Shown: positions 53,963 through 62,190 of the stretch, piece by piece
How the letters are laid out: the number at the start of each line of letters is the position of its first letter
Numbering within the stretch: the first letter of the stretch is position 1
From: Falsirhodobacter algicola
GTDB lineage: Bacteria > Pseudomonadota > Alphaproteobacteria > Rhodobacterales > Rhodobacteraceae
Assembly: GCF_018279165.1 (NCBI RefSeq)
Contig: NZ_CP047289.1
Location: 1 to 64,000, forward strand
DNA: 64,000 nucleotides
Reading direction: 5' to 3'
Notes under the pieces: model-generated
Seen by the model: only the letters and a program-made list of their open reading frames with translations
Told to the model about the DNA's origin: nothing
Databases searched by the model: none
Program-made: the position numbers and the translations under genes

Positions 53963-54655
53963 TCAGGACAGGGCCGATGCCAGCGCCGGAACGCCGCGCA
54001 GGTCGGGCAATTCGTGGAAACGGTCATGCCCGGCGGGGGCGTCGGCCATCTCCAGCGCCCATGTCACGCCATGGGGGATATGCACCCCCCATCCGCCCGC
54101 CGACAGGATCGGCAGCACATCCGATTTCATGGAATTACCGACCATCATCGCCCGCTCCGGCCCGTCGGCATGGCGGGCGAAGATGCGGGCATAGATCTCG
54201 GGCGTCTTTTCGGACACGATCTCCACCCCGTGGAACAGATCGCCCAAGCCCGAGGCCGCCAGCTTGCGCTCCTGATCCAAGAGATCGCCCTTGGTGATCA
54301 GGATCACGCGGTGGGTGGCGGCCAGCGCCTCCACGGCGGCGCGGGCATGGGGCAGAAGATCGACCGGATGGGACAGCATCTCGCGCCCGGCGGCGAGGAT
54401 CTCGGCGATGATGGGGGCGGGGACGCGGCCTTCCGTCACCTCGATTGCCGTTTCGATCATCGACAGGGTGAACCCCTTCACGCCATAACCGTAATGGGAC
54501 AGGTTGCGGCGTTCGGCATCCAGAAGCCGCGTTTCCAGATCGCGGGGATCGGCATGTTCGGCCAAGAGCTCGATGAAGCGTGCCTCGGTCAGACGGAAGA
54601 ACGTCTCGTTGTGCCAGAGCGTGTCGTCCGCATCGAATCCGATGGCTGTCAGCAC
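53963..54655 (-). CDS. HAD-family hydrolase
   Basis: 230 aa. Motif I AIGFDADDTLWHNE (D8, D10), motif II ILITKGD, motif III Lys in IVSEKTPEIYARIF, and motif IV MVGNSMKSDVLPILSAGG. The ADDTLWHNE form of motif I is a recognisable HAD subgroup often annotated as a haloacid-dehalogenase-like or pyrimidine-nucleotidase-like hydrolase; substrate unknown. The GTG start at 54655 has GGGGGG about 5 bp upstream. Divergent from clpS across 80 bp. Confidence 0.85.
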   Translation of the reverse strand: MLTAIGFDADDTLWHNETFFRLTEARFIELLAEHADPRDLETRLLDAERRNLSHYGYGVKGFTLSMIETAIEVTEGRVPAPIIAEILAAGREMLSHPVDLLPHARAAVEALAATHRVILITKGDLLDQERKLAASGLGDLFHGVEIVSEKTPEIYARIFARHADGPERAMMVGNSMKSDVLPILSAGGWGVHIPHGVTWALEMADAPAGHDRFHELPDLRGVPALASALS

Positions 54656-54734
54656 GGCTTCCCCCCTTTCAAGTCTGCGCAGGGACGTTATATAACGCGC
54701 TTGTTCCCATCCGTGAAAGACCCCGAGGCCCCCA

Positions 54735-55079
54735 ATGGCAGAGATTGTGCTTTCCATGTCCGGGACGTCCGACACTCCGGGTGACGACGCCTCGATCCTG
54801 ACCAAGACCAAGCCGAAGACGCAGCGCCCGCCGCTCTACAAGGTGCTGCTGCTGAACGACGACTATACCCCGATGGAATTCGTGGTGCATGTGCTCGAAC
54901 GGTTCTTCGGGCTGAACCATGCGCAGGCGTTCCAGATCATGCTGACGGTCCATAAGAAGGGCCTCGCGGTGGTGGGGGTGTTCAGCCATGAGGTGGCGGA
55001 GACGAAGGTGGCGCAGGTGATGGATTTCGCTCGCCGCCATCAGCATCCGCTGCAATGCACCATGGAAAAGGAAGAATAA
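54735..55079 (+). CDS. clpS: ATP-dependent Clp protease adaptor ClpS
   Basis: 114 aa. A flexible N terminus of about 32 residues is followed by the ClpS fold: [27 protein letters not shown] contains the N-degron pocket residues (Asn-Asp-Asp and Met), then [20 protein letters not shown]. Delivers N-end-rule substrates to ClpAP. Three bases separate its stop from the methyltransferase ATG. clpA is not in the window. Confidence 0.95.
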   Translation: MAEIVLSMSGTSDTPGDDASILTKTKPKTQRPPLYKVLLLNDDYTPMEFVVHVLERFFGLNHAQAFQIMLTVHKKGLAVVGVFSHEVAETKVAQVMDFARRHQHPLQCTMEKEE

Positions 55080-55082
55080 CCG

Positions 55083-56054
55083 ATGCGCGCCGCACGGCTT
55101 GAACTCGCGCTGCACAGCGGCGCGCTCGTGCTGCCGCAGACGGGGCGCATCGCGGTGCTGCGTCCGCAGGCGGGGGACGATCTGTCGGTCCTGCCCAAGG
55201 ACCGGGTGACGCTGGTGCAGGGCTTCCGCCCCGATCACGACCGGTTCGCCGCTGCCGGATGGGATGTGACGGTGACGCCGCCGGCCGATCCGGCGGCCGT
55301 CCTCGTCTGCCTGCCACGCGCCAAGGCCGAGGCCCATGCCCTTCTGGCCGAGGCTGCGGCCGCGCCGCTGTCGATCGTGGATGGGCAGAAGCTGGACGGC
55401 ATCGATTCGATTCTGCGCGATCTGCGCCGGCGCGGCACCGTGTCGGAGCCGGTGATCAAGGCGCATGGCAAACTCTTCACGTTCCGCGCCGATCTGTCCG
55501 ATTGGCGCGCCGCGCCGCGGCAGGTGGACGGGTATGAGACGCGCCCCGGCGTCTTTTCCGCCGATGGGCCGGATCCGGCCTCGGTGCTGCTGGCCGATGC
55601 GCTGCCCGCCCTGTCGGGACGGGTGATCGACCTTGGGGCCGGTTGGGGCTTTCTGGCGCGCCGCGCGCTGGAGCGGGGCGCCCGCAGCGTCGATCTGGTG
55701 GAGGCCGAGGCCGACGCCCTCGAATGTGCGCGGGTGAACGTGCCCGATCCGAGGGCGCGTTTCCATTGGGCCGATGCGCTGACATGGCGGCCCGAGGCGT
55801 TGGCCCGCCATGTCATCTGCAACCCGCCCTTCCACCGCGGGCGCGAGACCGATCCGCAGCTGGGCATGGCGTTCGTTGCCGCCGCCGCGCGGATGCTGGC
55901 GCCCGATGGGACCCTTTGGCTGGTGGCGAACCGCCATCTGCCCTATGCCGATACCCTCGCGCGGCATTTCCGCACCTCGACCGAGATCGGCGGCAACGGC
56001 AGTTTCCGCGTGATCCGCGCCGAGCATCCCCTCAAACGGCAAGAGGCCGCATGA
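55083..56054 (+). CDS. RsmC-like class I SAM-dependent methyltransferase
   Basis: 323 aa. The N-terminal half is a degenerate methyltransferase-like domain. The C-terminal half has the SAM loop VIDLGAGWGFLARRAL (about 180-195), the acidic VDLVEAEADALECARVN and the catalytic N247-P-P-F250 of base N-methyltransferases. The two-domain layout and FHRGRETDP match RsmC/RlmG, which make m2G in rRNA (G1207 of 16S for RsmC). Overlaps the SDR gene as ATGA. Confidence 0.85.
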   Translation: MRAARLELALHSGALVLPQTGRIAVLRPQAGDDLSVLPKDRVTLVQGFRPDHDRFAAAGWDVTVTPPADPAAVLVCLPRAKAEAHALLAEAAAAPLSIVDGQKLDGIDSILRDLRRRGTVSEPVIKAHGKLFTFRADLSDWRAAPRQVDGYETRPGVFSADGPDPASVLLADALPALSGRVIDLGAGWGFLARRALERGARSVDLVEAEADALECARVNVPDPRARFHWADALTWRPEALARHVICNPPFHRGRETDPQLGMAFVAAAARMLAPDGTLWLVANRHLPYADTLARHFRTSTEIGGNGSFRVIRAEHPLKRQEAA

Positions 56055-56848
56055 AATTCTCCCTTTCCGGCAAGACCGCGATCGTGACCGGCGCTGCGGC
56101 GGGCTGCGGGCTGGCGATCGGGCGCCACTTCATCGAGGCGGGCGCCAATGTCATGTTCACCGACATGGACGAACACCGGCTGGAAGCGGCGGTGTCCGAA
56201 CTGCACCCCGACCGCGCCCGCATGTTCGCGGGCGATGTCCGCGAAACTCTGACGATCAAGAACCTGCTGTCGGCCACGGTGGATGCCTTCGACGGTATCG
56301 ACATCCTGATCAATGCCAGCCGTCAGGTGCTGCGTTCGGACCTGCTGGACCCGGAGGCCGATCAGGTCGAAACGATGCTGGGTCAGAACCTCCTGCCGGC
56401 GCTGCGCCTGTCGCAGATGACCGCGCGCCGGATGATCAGCCTTGCCGAGCGGCGGGAGCGGACCTGCGTGGGCGCGATCGTCAACCTCTCCTCCATCGCG
56501 GCGACGCGCGCGCAGCCCGAGATCGCGGGCTATTCCATCGCCTGCGCCGCGCAGGATCAGATGACGCGCGCCTTGGCGTTGACGCTGGCGCCCAAGGGCA
56601 TCCGCGTGAACGCCGTCGCCTTCGGCTCGGTGCTGAGCGACAGCCTGCGCGGCGCCTTGGCCGACCGCCCGGACCTGCGCGAGCCGATCGTGGCAGCAAC
56701 GCCCCTTGGCCGCATCGCCGATGCCGCCGAATTGGTGGAGGCGGTGCAATTCCTCGCCTCCGACGCGGCCTCGTTCATGACGGGGCAGATCGTCAGCATC
56801 GATGGCGGGCGCAGCCTGCTGGATGCGGTGCGCGTGCCCGCGCACTAA
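56051..56848 (+). CDS. short-chain dehydrogenase/reductase fold protein lacking the catalytic Lys
   Basis: 265 aa Rossmann protein. The cofactor loop TGAAAGCGLAIG (13-24) is intact, D61 in AGDV and S147 are present, and Y161 of the YxxxK motif is kept, but the lysine position is C165 (Y-S-I-A-C). The NNAG motif is also altered to INAS. Classical SDR catalysis needs the Lys, so activity is doubtful or different. The rest (APKGIRVNAVAFGSV, FMTGQIVSIDGG) is normal. Coupled to the RsmC-like gene by ATGA; the 3' end overlaps a convergent lipoprotein gene by four bases. Confidence 0.82.
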   Translation: MKFSLSGKTAIVTGAAAGCGLAIGRHFIEAGANVMFTDMDEHRLEAAVSELHPDRARMFAGDVRETLTIKNLLSATVDAFDGIDILINASRQVLRSDLLDPEADQVETMLGQNLLPALRLSQMTARRMISLAERRERTCVGAIVNLSSIAATRAQPEIAGYSIACAAQDQMTRALALTLAPKGIRVNAVAFGSVLSDSLRGALADRPDLREPIVAATPLGRIADAAELVEAVQFLASDAASFMTGQIVSIDGGRSLLDAVRVPAH

Positions 56849-57252
56849 GTCTCGGGGAAGGAGGCATCGCATTGCGCGATGCCGGCCTTGGCCTCAGCCG
56901 CCAGTTGCGCCCGCTTGGCGCGCAGCGAGGCGAGCGTCTCGGCCTCGTCGGTCAGGTTGACGGCGACGGGGCGGGTCCGCGTCTCCACCTCGTCGCGCCA
57001 GCACATGCGCGGGGCACCGGCGATGCGGCGCCCGTCGCGGATGCGATCGGGATAGCGGCCGCATTGCCGCCAGACCGGGCGCGAGACCTGATACTCCTCC
57101 ACCCCATATCCGCGCGCCAAGGTGCGCTCGGACCCGGCGATCAGCGCATCCACCGTGCGCAGATCGCGCGTGACGGTGCTGACGCAGCGGTCATGCGGCG
57201 TTGCGCAGGCGGCAAGCAAAGCAAGGAGCGGCAGGGCGGCAAAGGTTTTCAT
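56845..57252 (-). CDS. hypothetical lipoprotein
   Basis: 135 aa, family not recognised. Signal peptide with lipobox LLAAC (C16 lipidated). The mature part has a helical N-terminal half, four further Cys (including VWRQCGRY, PRMCWRDE and IAQCDASF) that could form two disulfides, and a Glu/Ala-rich coiled helix (ETLASLRAKRAQLAAEAK). Outer- or inner-membrane sorting cannot be decided. GGAGGACCTC precedes the ATG. Divergent from hemF. Confidence 0.72.
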   Translation of the reverse strand: MKTFAALPLLALLAACATPHDRCVSTVTRDLRTVDALIAGSERTLARGYGVEEYQVSRPVWRQCGRYPDRIRDGRRIAGAPRMCWRDEVETRTRPVAVNLTDEAETLASLRAKRAQLAAEAKAGIAQCDASFPET

Positions 57253-57351
57253 GAGGTCCTCCGCCCCGGATCATAGCGCCCCGACGATCGGCTTCCAATG
57301 GCCCTTCGATGCGGTCCTTGCTATCACGGGGGCAACGAAGGAGATCCCGGC

Positions 57352-58206
57352 ATGGACGATTTGAAAACCCGCGCATCCGACTGGTTCCACCAGCTTCGCG
57401 ACACCATCACCGCCGCCTTCGAGGCCGCAGAGGACAGCATCCCCGGCGACGCGCCCCCCGGCCGGTTCGAGGTGACGCCCACCCGCCGGGCCGAAGGCGG
57501 GGGCGGCGGGCTGATGAGCGTGATGCGCGGCGGCCGCCTGTTCGAGAAGGTGGGCGTCAACGTCTCCACCGTGCATGGCACGCTGTCGGATGGGGCGGCG
57601 CGGTCCATGGCCTCGCGCGGGGTGCCGGGGATCGAGGCGGATCCGCGATTCTGGGCCTCGGGGGTCAGCCTCGTGGCGCATATGCAAAACCCGCATTGCC
57701 CGGCGGTGCATATGAACACGCGCATGTTCTGGACACCGGGGGCGTGGTGGTTCGGGGGTGGGGCCGACCTCAACCCCTGCATCGAATACGATCAGGATAC
57801 GGCGCAGTTCCACGACACGCTGCGCGCGGCCTGCGATGCGCATGGCGCCGATTACTATGGCCGCTTCAAGGCATGGGCGGACGAGTATTTCTATATCCCG
57901 CATCGCAAACGGGCGCGGGGGGTCGGCGGCATCTTCTACGACGATCTGAACACCGGCGATTGGGAGGCCGATTTCGCCTTCACCCGCGAGGTGGGGCGCA
58001 GTTTCCTCTTGGCGTTCCTGCCGCTGATCGACCGGCGGCGCGACACCCCTTTCACCGAAGGGGATCGCGACACGCAGTTGATCCATCGCGGGCTCTATGC
58101 CGAATACAACCTCGTCTATGACCGGGGCACGAAGTTCGGCCTCGAATCGGGGCACGATCCGGCGGCGGTGCTGATGAGCCTGCCGCCGCTCGCGCGCTGG
58201 CCCTGA
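57352..58206 (+). CDS. hemF: oxygen-dependent coproporphyrinogen III oxidase
   Basis: 284 aa. Converts coproporphyrinogen III to protoporphyrinogen IX using O2. RFEVTPTRRAEGGGGGLMSVMRGGRLFEKVGVNVSTVHG, HMNTRMFW, WWFGGGADLNPC, the RGVGGIFYDDL loop and RGLYAEYNLVYDRGTKFGL are signature segments. AAGGAG 8 bp before ATG 57352 decides the start. It sits convergently next to hemE, separated by only 3 bp, with hemC just beyond, so three heme-pathway genes cluster here. Confidence 0.96.
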   Translation: MDDLKTRASDWFHQLRDTITAAFEAAEDSIPGDAPPGRFEVTPTRRAEGGGGGLMSVMRGGRLFEKVGVNVSTVHGTLSDGAARSMASRGVPGIEADPRFWASGVSLVAHMQNPHCPAVHMNTRMFWTPGAWWFGGGADLNPCIEYDQDTAQFHDTLRAACDAHGADYYGRFKAWADEYFYIPHRKRARGVGGIFYDDLNTGDWEADFAFTREVGRSFLLAFLPLIDRRRDTPFTEGDRDTQLIHRGLYAEYNLVYDRGTKFGLESGHDPAAVLMSLPPLARWP

Positions 58207-58209
58207 GGG

Positions 58210-59235
58210 TCAGCCGCGGATCGCCGCCAGCATCCGGTGCACGTTGTCCGGATCGGCGTCGGGGGTGATGCCGTGGCCGAGGTTGAAGATGTGCGGCCCG
58301 CCCGAGAACGCGTCCACGATCCGGCGCGTCTCGGCCTCCAGATCGGCGGGGTTCACGAGGTGATGCGGGGCAAGGTTGCCCTGCACGCAGCCCGACACCT
58401 GCACATGCGCCGCCGCCCAATCGGGGGCGACCGAATTGTCGATCGCCACCGCATCCGCGCCCACGGCCCCGGCGAACCCGACATACCGCTCCTTCGCTTC
58501 GCGCGGGAAGGCGATGACGGGCAGGGCGGGGTGGCGACGTTTCAGTTCGGCGATGATGCGGCGGGCGGGCTCCAGCGCGAAATCGTCGAAATCGGCCCCT
58601 TTGAGCGATCCGGCCCAGCTGTCGAACAGCTTCACCACCTCGGCCCCGGCCTGCACCTGCGCATCGAGATATTCGATCGTCGCCGTGGTGATCCGGTCGA
58701 TCAGCGCAACGAAGGCGGCGCGGTCGGTGTCCTTCATCCGATGGGCCGGCCCCTGATCGGGCGTGCCGCGCCCGGCGACCATATAGGTCGCGACCGTCCA
58801 CGGCGCCCCGGCAAAGCCGATCAGCGTCACCTCCGGCGGCAGGGCCCCGGCAAGGATCCGCACCGTTTCATAGACGGGGTGCAGCGTGTCGTGAATCGCA
58901 TCCAGCGGGCGCAGCGCCGCAACCCCCGCCGCATCCGTCACCGTGGACAGGCGCGGCCCCTCGCCCTGCACGAATCGCAGATCGAGGCCCAGTGCCTGCG
59001 GCACCAGCAGAATGTCGGCGAACAGGATCGCGGCATCGAAGCCGTAGCGGCGGATCGGTTGCAGCGTCACCTCGGCCGCAAGTTCGGGCGTGTAGCACAG
59101 CGACAGGAAGTCCCCGGCCTTGGCCCGCGTCGCCCGGTATTCCGGCAGATAGCGGCCCGCCTGCCGCATCATCCATACCGGGGGGGTGGGCAGCACCTCG
59201 CCGCGAAGGGCGCGCAGGATCGGCTTGTCGGTCAT
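58210..59235 (-). CDS. hemE: uroporphyrinogen decarboxylase
   Basis: 341 aa TIM barrel. Decarboxylates uroporphyrinogen III to coproporphyrinogen [20 protein letters not shown] (Arg pair binding acetate groups), [19 protein letters not shown] (catalytic Asp), [27 protein letters not shown] and FNLGHGI are all present. AAGGAG is 7 bp upstream of ATG 59235. Divergent from hemC over about 90 bp, so the two may share regulation. Confidence 0.96.
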   Translation of the reverse strand: MTDKPILRALRGEVLPTPPVWMMRQAGRYLPEYRATRAKAGDFLSLCYTPELAAEVTLQPIRRYGFDAAILFADILLVPQALGLDLRFVQGEGPRLSTVTDAAGVAALRPLDAIHDTLHPVYETVRILAGALPPEVTLIGFAGAPWTVATYMVAGRGTPDQGPAHRMKDTDRAAFVALIDRITTATIEYLDAQVQAGAEVVKLFDSWAGSLKGADFDDFALEPARRIIAELKRRHPALPVIAFPREAKERYVGFAGAVGADAVAIDNSVAPDWAAAHVQVSGCVQGNLAPHHLVNPADLEAETRRIVDAFSGGPHIFNLGHGITPDADPDNVHRMLAAIRG

Positions 59236-59323
59236 CTCGGATCTCCTTCGGGTGCCCCGTGTCGCGGCAGGGACGGGCGCTGTCAAGATTGCCACCGCGG
59301 CCCCTGCGCGATAGATGGGGCGA

Positions 59324-60256
59324 ATGACCCAGATGCCCACCCCCGACGCCCCGCTGAACATCGGCACCCGCGGCTCGCCGCTGGCGCTGGCACAGGCCCA
59401 TGAAACCCGCGACCGGCTGGCCCGCGCCTTCGGTCTCGCGCCCGATTGCTTCGCCATCGTCCCGATCAAGACGACGGGCGACCGGGTGCAGGACCGCGCG
59501 CTGCGCGAGCTGGGGGGCAAGGGTCTCTTCACCCGCGAGATCGAAGAGGCGCTGCTGGCCGGCACCATCGACATCGCGGTGCATTCCATGAAGGACATGC
59601 CCGTCCTTCAGCCCGAGGGGCTGATCCTCGACACATGGCTGCCGCGCGAGGATGTGCGCGATGCCTTCATCGCGCCCGGCCTTGGCGGGATCGCGGATCT
59701 GCCGCAGGGGGCGGTCGTCGGCACCTCCAGCCTGCGGCGGCGGGCGCAGCTTCTGGCGCGCCGTCCCGATCTGTCGGTGGTGGAGTTCCGGGGCAACCTG
59801 CAAACGCGGATGCGCAAGCTGTCCGAGGGCGTGGCGCAGGCCACCTTCCTTGCGATGGCCGGGCTGAACCGCATGGGGCTCGAGGTCGGCCAAGCGGCGA
59901 TCCCCCCCGAAGAGATGCTGCCCGCCGTCGCGCAAGGGGCCATCGGGATCGAGCGGCGGCAGGACGATGCGCGCATCGCCGCGATGCTGGCGGCCATCCA
60001 TGACGCCCCCACCGCCGAGGTGATCGCGGCCGAGCGCGCGTTCCTTGCGACGCTCGACGGCTCGTGCGAGACGCCGATCGCAGGGCTGGCCCGGCACACC
60101 GCCGAGGGGCTGTGGCTGCGCGGCGAGATTCTGCGCCCTGACGGGTCCGAGGTTCTGTCGGGCGAACGCCGCGGCACCATCGCCGACGGCCCCGCCATGG
60201 GCGAGGATCTGGCGCGGGATCTGCTGGCGCAGGCGGGAGATGGCTTCTTCGGTTGA
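59324..60256 (+). CDS. hemC: porphobilinogen deaminase (hydroxymethylbilane synthase)
   Basis: 310 aa. Joins four porphobilinogens into hydroxymethylbilane. [60 protein letters not shown] and RGNLQTRM lead to the dipyrromethane-cofactor Cys, C248 in [13 protein letters not shown] 59324 is preferred (GGGGCGA upstream); ATG 59315 and 59333 are in frame. Divergent from hemE. Confidence 0.96.
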   Translation: MTQMPTPDAPLNIGTRGSPLALAQAHETRDRLARAFGLAPDCFAIVPIKTTGDRVQDRALRELGGKGLFTREIEEALLAGTIDIAVHSMKDMPVLQPEGLILDTWLPREDVRDAFIAPGLGGIADLPQGAVVGTSSLRRRAQLLARRPDLSVVEFRGNLQTRMRKLSEGVAQATFLAMAGLNRMGLEVGQAAIPPEEMLPAVAQGAIGIERRQDDARIAAMLAAIHDAPTAEVIAAERAFLATLDGSCETPIAGLARHTAEGLWLRGEILRPDGSEVLSGERRGTIADGPAMGEDLARDLLAQAGDGFFG

Positions 60257-60314
60257 AAGCCCCCGGCCGCGTCCTAGCTGCCTGATCCATACCCGCAATC
60301 CGAAGGAGGGGATC

Positions 60315-60743
60315 ATGGCAATCGTCAAAAAGGGCTCGGCACAGTGGTCGGGCGGCATCAAAGAGGGCAAGGGCTCCATCTCGACCGAGAGCGGGGCGCT
60401 GCAGGATCATCCCTACGGCTTTGCCACCCGCTTCGAGGGCGTGAAGGGCTCCAACCCCGAGGAGCTGATCGCCGCCGCGCACGCCTCCTGCTTCACGATG
60501 GCGCTGTCGCTGCAACTGGAAAAGGCCGGCCACAAGGCCGAGAGCCTCGAGACGGTCGCGGCCGTCACGCTGGACAAGGAAGGCGAGGGCTTTGCGGTGA
60601 AGAAGTCGGCGCTGTCGCTGACGGCCAAGGTGCCGGGCATCTCCGAAGAGGCCTTCATGGAGGCTGCGAACGGTGCCAAGGAAAACTGCCCGATCTCCAA
60701 GCTGCTGAACACCGAGATCACGCTCGAGGCGACGCTGGTCTGA
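60315..60743 (+). CDS. OsmC-family peroxiredoxin-like protein
   Basis: 142 aa. The two redox cysteines C59 (AAHASCFTMALS) and C125 (AKENCPISKLL) and the substrate Arg in YGFATRFEG give the OsmC/Ohr fold; SNPEELIAAAHASCF matches the OsmC rather than the Ohr branch. Reduces organic hydroperoxides. AAGGAGGGG precedes the ATG. Monocistronic: the downstream hairpin at 60763-60795 closes the unit. Confidence 0.92.
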   Translation: MAIVKKGSAQWSGGIKEGKGSISTESGALQDHPYGFATRFEGVKGSNPEELIAAAHASCFTMALSLQLEKAGHKAESLETVAAVTLDKEGEGFAVKKSALSLTAKVPGISEEAFMEAANGAKENCPISKLLNTEITLEATLV

Positions 60744-60762
60744 CCCAGCCGCTCCGCAATGT

Positions 60763-60795
60763 AAAAGGCCGCCGGGATGTCCCGGCGGCCTTTTT
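60763..60795. terminator. bidirectional rho-independent terminator
   Basis: AAAAGGCCGCCGGG (60763-60776), loop ATGT, CCCGGCGGCC (60781-60790) then TTTTT. On the minus strand the same stem ends in TTTT. It lies between convergent osmC and sdhB and should stop both; the sdh operon therefore ends here. Confidence 0.9.
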
Positions 60796-60797
60796 CG

Positions 60798-61577
60798 TCA
60801 GACGACGCGTTCGACCATCATCTTCTTGATCTCGGCGATCGCCTTCGCCGGGTTCAGCCCTTTGGGGCAGGTCTTGGCGCAGTTCATGATCGTGTGGCAA
60901 CGATAGAGCTTGAAGGGATCCTCCAGCTCGTCCAGCCGCTCACCCGTGGCTTCGTCCCGGCTGTCGATGATCCAGCGATACGCGTGCAGAAGCGCAGCCG
61001 GACCCAGATAGCGATCTTGGTTCCACCAGTAGCTGGGGCAGGCGGTCGAGCAGGATGCGCACATCACGCATTCATAGAGACCGTCGAGCTTCTTGCGGTC
61101 GTCGATCGACTGGCGCCATTCCTTCGCCGGCCGGTTCGTCTTCGTTTCCAGCCACGGCATGATCGAGGCGTGCTGCGCATAGAACAGCGTCAGGTCCGGG
61201 ATCAAGTCCTTCACCACCGACATGTGGGGAAGGGGATAGATCTTCACATCGCCCTTCACCTCGTCGAGGCCATAGATGCAGGCCAGCGTGTTGATCCCGT
61301 CGATGTTCATCGCGCAGGACCCGCAGATGCCTTCGCGGCAGGAGCGGCGGAAGGTCAGCGTCGGATCGATCTCATTCTTGATCTTGATCAACGCATCCAG
61401 AACCATCGGACCGCATTTGTCCATGTCCAGGAAATAGGTGTCGACCCGCGGGTTTTCCCCGTCATCCGGGCTCCAGCGATAGATCTGGAACTTGCGGACA
61501 TTGGTCGCGCCCTCGGGCTTCGGCCAGGTCTTACCGGTACGGATCTTGGAGTTTTTCGGTAGCGTAAACTGAACCAT
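60798..61577 (-). CDS. sdhB: succinate dehydrogenase iron-sulfur subunit
   Basis: 259 aa, part of respiratory complex II on the cytoplasmic face of the inner membrane. The 2Fe-2S ligands are C80, C85, C88 and C100; the 4Fe-4S ligands C170, C173, C176 and C237; the 3Fe-4S ligands C180, C227 and C233. Passes electrons from SdhA-bound FAD to quinone. ATG 61577 is well spaced from GGAGGGG; ATG 61583 is closer. Begins three bases before the stop of the small lipoprotein gene ahead of it, so it is tightly coupled to that gene. Confidence 0.96.
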   Translation of the reverse strand: MVQFTLPKNSKIRTGKTWPKPEGATNVRKFQIYRWSPDDGENPRVDTYFLDMDKCGPMVLDALIKIKNEIDPTLTFRRSCREGICGSCAMNIDGINTLACIYGLDEVKGDVKIYPLPHMSVVKDLIPDLTLFYAQHASIMPWLETKTNRPAKEWRQSIDDRKKLDGLYECVMCASCSTACPSYWWNQDRYLGPAALLHAYRWIIDSRDEATGERLDELEDPFKLYRCHTIMNCAKTCPKGLNPAKAIAEIKKMMVERVV

Positions 61578-61579
61578 GA

Positions 61580-61867
61580 TCATCCCCTCCAGTCAGGGCG
61601 CTCGTAGAGCGGACGAGACGGCATCTCGCCCGATTTTTGAAAGACGCAGCTCTGGTAGACGGCTGCCGGATCGCGTCTCATGATGAAGTCGGAGGAGAGA
61701 TTGATCTCCACCGCCGTATGGGTGCCGGTCGATCCCGTGCCGAGTTCGACCTGACCGCGCGGGTGCAGGGCAAGTTCGGCCCGGCGCAGGCAGGCGGCCT
61801 CGGCATCCTCGCGCGAGACGGGGCCGCAGGCGGCCAAGGTCAGCACGAGAAGGCCGGCCCGCCGCAT
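61580..61867 (-). CDS. small lipoprotein encoded within the sdh operon (second)
   Basis: 95 aa. [14 protein letters not shown] ends in a lipobox (C14 lipidated). The mature 81 residues contain two Cys (EAACLRR and YQSCVFQK), a Gly/Thr-rich strand ([27 protein letters not shown]) and a basic, Pro-containing end. No family recognised. The ATG overlaps the stop of the preceding lipoprotein gene by one base (TGATG), and its stop lies just ahead of sdhB, so the product is made together with complex II. Confidence 0.78.
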   Translation of the reverse strand: MRRAGLLVLTLAACGPVSREDAEAACLRRAELALHPRGQVELGTGSTGTHTAVEINLSSDFIMRRDPAAVYQSCVFQKSGEMPSRPLYERPDWRG

Positions 61868-62190
61868 CAGTAACCCACCATGCCAGCAAGGGCCGGAAGC
61901 CCTTGCGAGCCGAGGCACTGCATCGTGGCCGGACGCGCGAGGATGCCCGTCACCGTCTGAACGGTGCTGGTGCCCGCGCGCGTGCCCACGTCCCGCGCCA
62001 AGGTGGAGATCTCTCCGGCGCTGGCATTGTCGATGACGCAGTTCGTCGCCGCCTCGGCCTGACCGGAGGGCAGGTACTGCGCCACGACCGGGTTCACCAC
62101 CGACCGCGCGGCACGGCGCGCAACGCTGTCGGTCACCGTCTGCGGAGAGCAGGCGGCAAGGACCAGAAGCAGGGCGGCGACGCGGCGCAT
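61867..62190 (-). CDS. small lipoprotein encoded within the sdh operon (first)
   Basis: 107 aa. [14 protein letters not shown] is a lipoprotein signal (C14). The mature protein is Ala/Val/Thr-rich and probably helical: SVARRAARSVVNPVVAQYLPSGQAEAATNCVIDNASAGEISTLARDVG, with two Cys (TNCVID and MQCLGS). No family recognised. Coupled to sdhA upstream by TGATG and to the second lipoprotein downstream by the same kind of overlap. Role in complex II assembly is only a guess from position. Confidence 0.78.
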   Translation of the reverse strand: MRRVAALLLVLAACSPQTVTDSVARRAARSVVNPVVAQYLPSGQAEAATNCVIDNASAGEISTLARDVGTRAGTSTVQTVTGILARPATMQCLGSQGLPALAGMVGY

